From an uncultured Alphaproteobacteria bacterium (GTDB lineage Bacteria > Pseudomonadota > Alphaproteobacteria > Rs-D84), in assembly GCA_904502245.1 (NCBI GenBank), contig CAJGDN010000007.1, forward strand, positions 1 to 30,659: a stretch of DNA of 30,659 nucleotides, given 5' to 3'. Shown in pieces: positions 29,406-30,659 of the stretch. Positions within the stretch are counted from its first letter, which is position 1; every line of letters starts with the position of its first letter. The translations under genes and the position numbers were made by a program. A model generated the notes under the pieces. The model saw only the letters and a program-made list of their open reading frames with translations. It was not told the origin of the DNA and searched no databases.

Positions 29406-30170
29406 CTAATCCCATTCTGTACCGTTGTAATAATTTACGGTGTTGTTTCCAGCATTGCACCCGACTGCTTTATAACCCGTTAAAGAAGTAGACCATGCAC
29501 TTGGTTGCGGAAATTCATACCAACCGACATCATCTTCAATAGCAAAATCAACTGAACCTTTGACATAACATGATGTTGGCCCATAATTCCCCCATATAAT
29601 ATAGTCTTTCTGGCCAGCAGGCAACAAATCAGGGCATTTACGGCAGACCCCGATATACTCATTTTCATATTTCAACCCCTGGTTACTGTAATTTGTGCCA
29701 CCGATTTCTACAGATTCACTACCACTACCAGTTGCAGAGTATGTTCCCGGAGGACATTGAAGAGGAGACTCGGAGTAGTACTCGTAGTAGTCTGCGCCCG
29801 ATGTAACAATATTTGTATCACAGTTATTCTCGTCGGTGCACGTGCAAGAACATTTACCAGTGCCTGCATCATTGACAGTAAAAGAACACGTATACTCTGT
29901 GGGCGTTTTATCTGCGGGAAAGGGATATATGGTGCATGATTCATCAAACTTAAAGCAACCTGTTCCTGTATATCCACTAAAATATTTACTAATTGCCCAT
30001 CCTTCGCTACAAAATCCAGACGAACAATTATCATCGGTTGTACAACATTCGTAGGAATACTGCACGTTACCAGAATTGTCAGTTTCTGCACCAAATACAT
30101 TGTCACCATTAAATAAATATGCAATTGTGCAATAAAAACAGGACAAGAAAAATCGCTGAATTGCTCTCAT
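29406..30170 (-). CDS. secreted Cys-rich protein with TNFR-like segment
   Basis: The 254-residue protein has an N-terminal signal-like region (about 1-28, RFFLSCFYCTIAYLF, ending near VFGA). The mature part has about 20 Cys, many in closely spaced groups: YECCTTDDNCSSGFCSEG, GKCSCTCTDENNCDT, then LQCPPGTYSATGSGS and VCRKCPD. The C-P-P-G-T-Y and C-x-x-C-P pattern resembles TNFR/GCC2-GCC3-type repeats of secreted proteins. Asn, Tyr and Ser are abundant and Lys/Arg rare, so the mature chain is acidic. Function is unknown; a disulfide-stabilised surface or secreted protein is likely. It has a good promoter and no operon partner. Confidence 0.78.
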   Translation of the reverse strand: MRAIQRFFLSCFYCTIAYLFNGDNVFGAETDNSGNVQYSYECCTTDDNCSSGFCSEGWAISKYFSGYTGTGCFKFDESCTIYPFPADKTPTEYTCSFTVNDAGTGKCSCTCTDENNCDTNIVTSGADYYEYYSESPLQCPPGTYSATGSGSESVEIGGTNYSNQGLKYENEYIGVCRKCPDLLPAGQKDYIIWGNYGPTSCYVKGSVDFAIEDDVGWYEFPQPSAWSTSLTGYKAVGCNAGNNTVNYYNGTEWD

Positions 30171-30195
30171 TTGTGAAACTCTCTTTCTGGGACGT

Positions 30196-30224
30196 ATTGT
30201 AGTTTAATACGTAGTATAATTCAA
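30196..30224 (-). promoter_or_regulatory. sigma70 promoter of the Cys-rich protein gene
   Basis: On the minus strand: TTGAAT (30219-30224), 17-nt spacer, TACAAT (30196-30201). An inverted repeat (CGTATT at 30193-30198 and AATACG at 30206-30211) overlaps the -10. Confidence 0.6.
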
Positions 30225-30277
30225 GTATAATTTATGGGTTGAATATTTATATAAAATTCACTAAATTTTATACATAT

Positions 30278-30659
30278 ATGAAACGCGATTTGTTTGATTT
30301 TTTAAATTCTGATTTGCAATTTATTCGTGGCGTTGGCCCAGTGGTGGCAGAACGCCTGAACGACGTGCTGGGCGGGCGACGTGTGTTAGATTTCTTGCTG
30401 CACAGACCGTCTTATGTGCGGGCACGTGGCGTAACAGAAAATGTTATGGATGCAAAGCCAGGTGATGTAATTACAATACCGGTGCAAATAAAATCACATA
30501 AACGTGGCGGCGGGTTTGGACGTGGACGACGCAGACCAACCCAGGTAATTTGCAGCGATAAAATGAATAACACCGTCGTTTTACAATTCTTTAATTCAAA
30601 TTATCTGGATTACTGGCTAAAAAAACTGCCAATCGGAGCATGGCGAATGATTTCAGGAA
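30278..30659 (+). CDS. recG: ATP-dependent DNA helicase RecG, 5' part
   Basis: The reading frame starts at ATG 30278 and runs off the right edge, giving 127 visible residues. The N-terminus matches RecG: LQFIRGVGPVVAERLNDVLG, the helix-hairpin-helix-like entry of the family, then RVLDFLLHRPSYVRARG and the start of the OB-fold wedge domain (VITIPVQIKSHKR, then TVVLQFFNSNYLDYWLK). RecG remodels stalled replication forks and branch-migrates Holliday junctions. A short basic insert, RGGGFGRGRRR, sits in the wedge-domain start. No Shine-Dalgarno sequence precedes ATG; TTGAAT (30239-30244) and TAAATT (30262-30267) could form a promoter with a very short leader. Confidence 0.9.
   Translation, partial: MKRDLFDFLNSDLQFIRGVGPVVAERLNDVLGGRRVLDFLLHRPSYVRARGVTENVMDAKPGDVITIPVQIKSHKRGGGFGRGRRRPTQVICSDKMNNTVVLQFFNSNYLDYWLKKLPIGAWRMISG

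Noticed and set aside
1..30659. Search by eye for CRISPR arrays, transposases, integrases and toxin-antitoxin pairs.
   Set aside because: No regularly spaced repeats, no recognisable transposase or integrase motifs, and no adjacent small toxin/antitoxin pair were found.

Overview
The window looks like a piece of chromosome from an AT-leaning alphaproteobacterium with a compact, probably host-associated genome. I cannot name the species. Support for this comes from the DUF2155 protein, the TL5-type L25, RpoH-like promoters of the alphaproteobacterial kind (CTTG-N18-CTATAT) in front of dnaK and groES, close gene packing, and several lineage-specific secreted Cys-rich proteins. Most genes are housekeeping. 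No CRISPR array, insertion sequence or complete prophage is visible.

Layout. 1-3.7 kb: 3' part of rsmD, two small decayed or hypothetical secreted ORFs, rplY (L25) and dnaK. 3.7-6.6 kb: a tight run of DUF2155 protein, two small hypotheticals, a DUF1460 lipoprotein and tsaD. 6.6-8.4 kb: a YunG-like protein and xseA. 8.4-9.6 kb (minus): a large secreted Cys-containing protein, divergent from prfB, which carries the classic programmed +1 frameshift. 10.8-11.4 kb: tRNA-Arg(CCG), convergent with a small lipoprotein gene. 11.5-13.9 kb: a structured leader followed by two overlapping glycosyltransferase genes with foreign-looking codon use. 13.9-15.8 kb (minus): a phage tail-fibre/Mtd-like gene and another GT4 glycosyltransferase. 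15.9-17.4 kb (minus): an EF-hand membrane protein, HU and a small membrane protein. 17.5-20.7 kb: a GT-A-type glycosyltransferase, an alaS lacking the C-Ala domain, and a CAU tRNA. 20.8-22.5 kb: a HI0933-family flavoprotein and a degenerate alpha/beta hydrolase. 22.7-24.6 kb (minus): groES-groEL. 24.7-29.4 kb: a HIT protein, DUF167, a convergent LOG-family gene, then tilS-ftsH-MBL hydrolase, overlapping one another. 29.4-30.2 kb (minus): a secreted Cys-rich protein. 30.3 kb to the end: the 5' part of recG.

Functional themes. Translation and proteostasis dominate: L25, RF2, AlaRS, TsaD, TilS with a CAU tRNA, RsmD, DnaK, GroESL and FtsH. dnaK and groES share almost the same heat-shock-type promoter. 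A second theme is surface glycan or envelope work, with four glycosyltransferases, a DUF1460 lipoprotein and secreted Cys-rich proteins. At least five genes have a -10 box ending 6-7 nt before the start codon and no Shine-Dalgarno sequence, which suggests frequent leaderless transcription. The observations most worth a second look are the AlaRS without C-Ala, the FtsH with Ile in place of the pore-loop Phe, the structured leader before the glycosyltransferase pair, the orphan tail-fibre-like gene and the leaderless promoter pattern. I found no clearly new multi-gene system.
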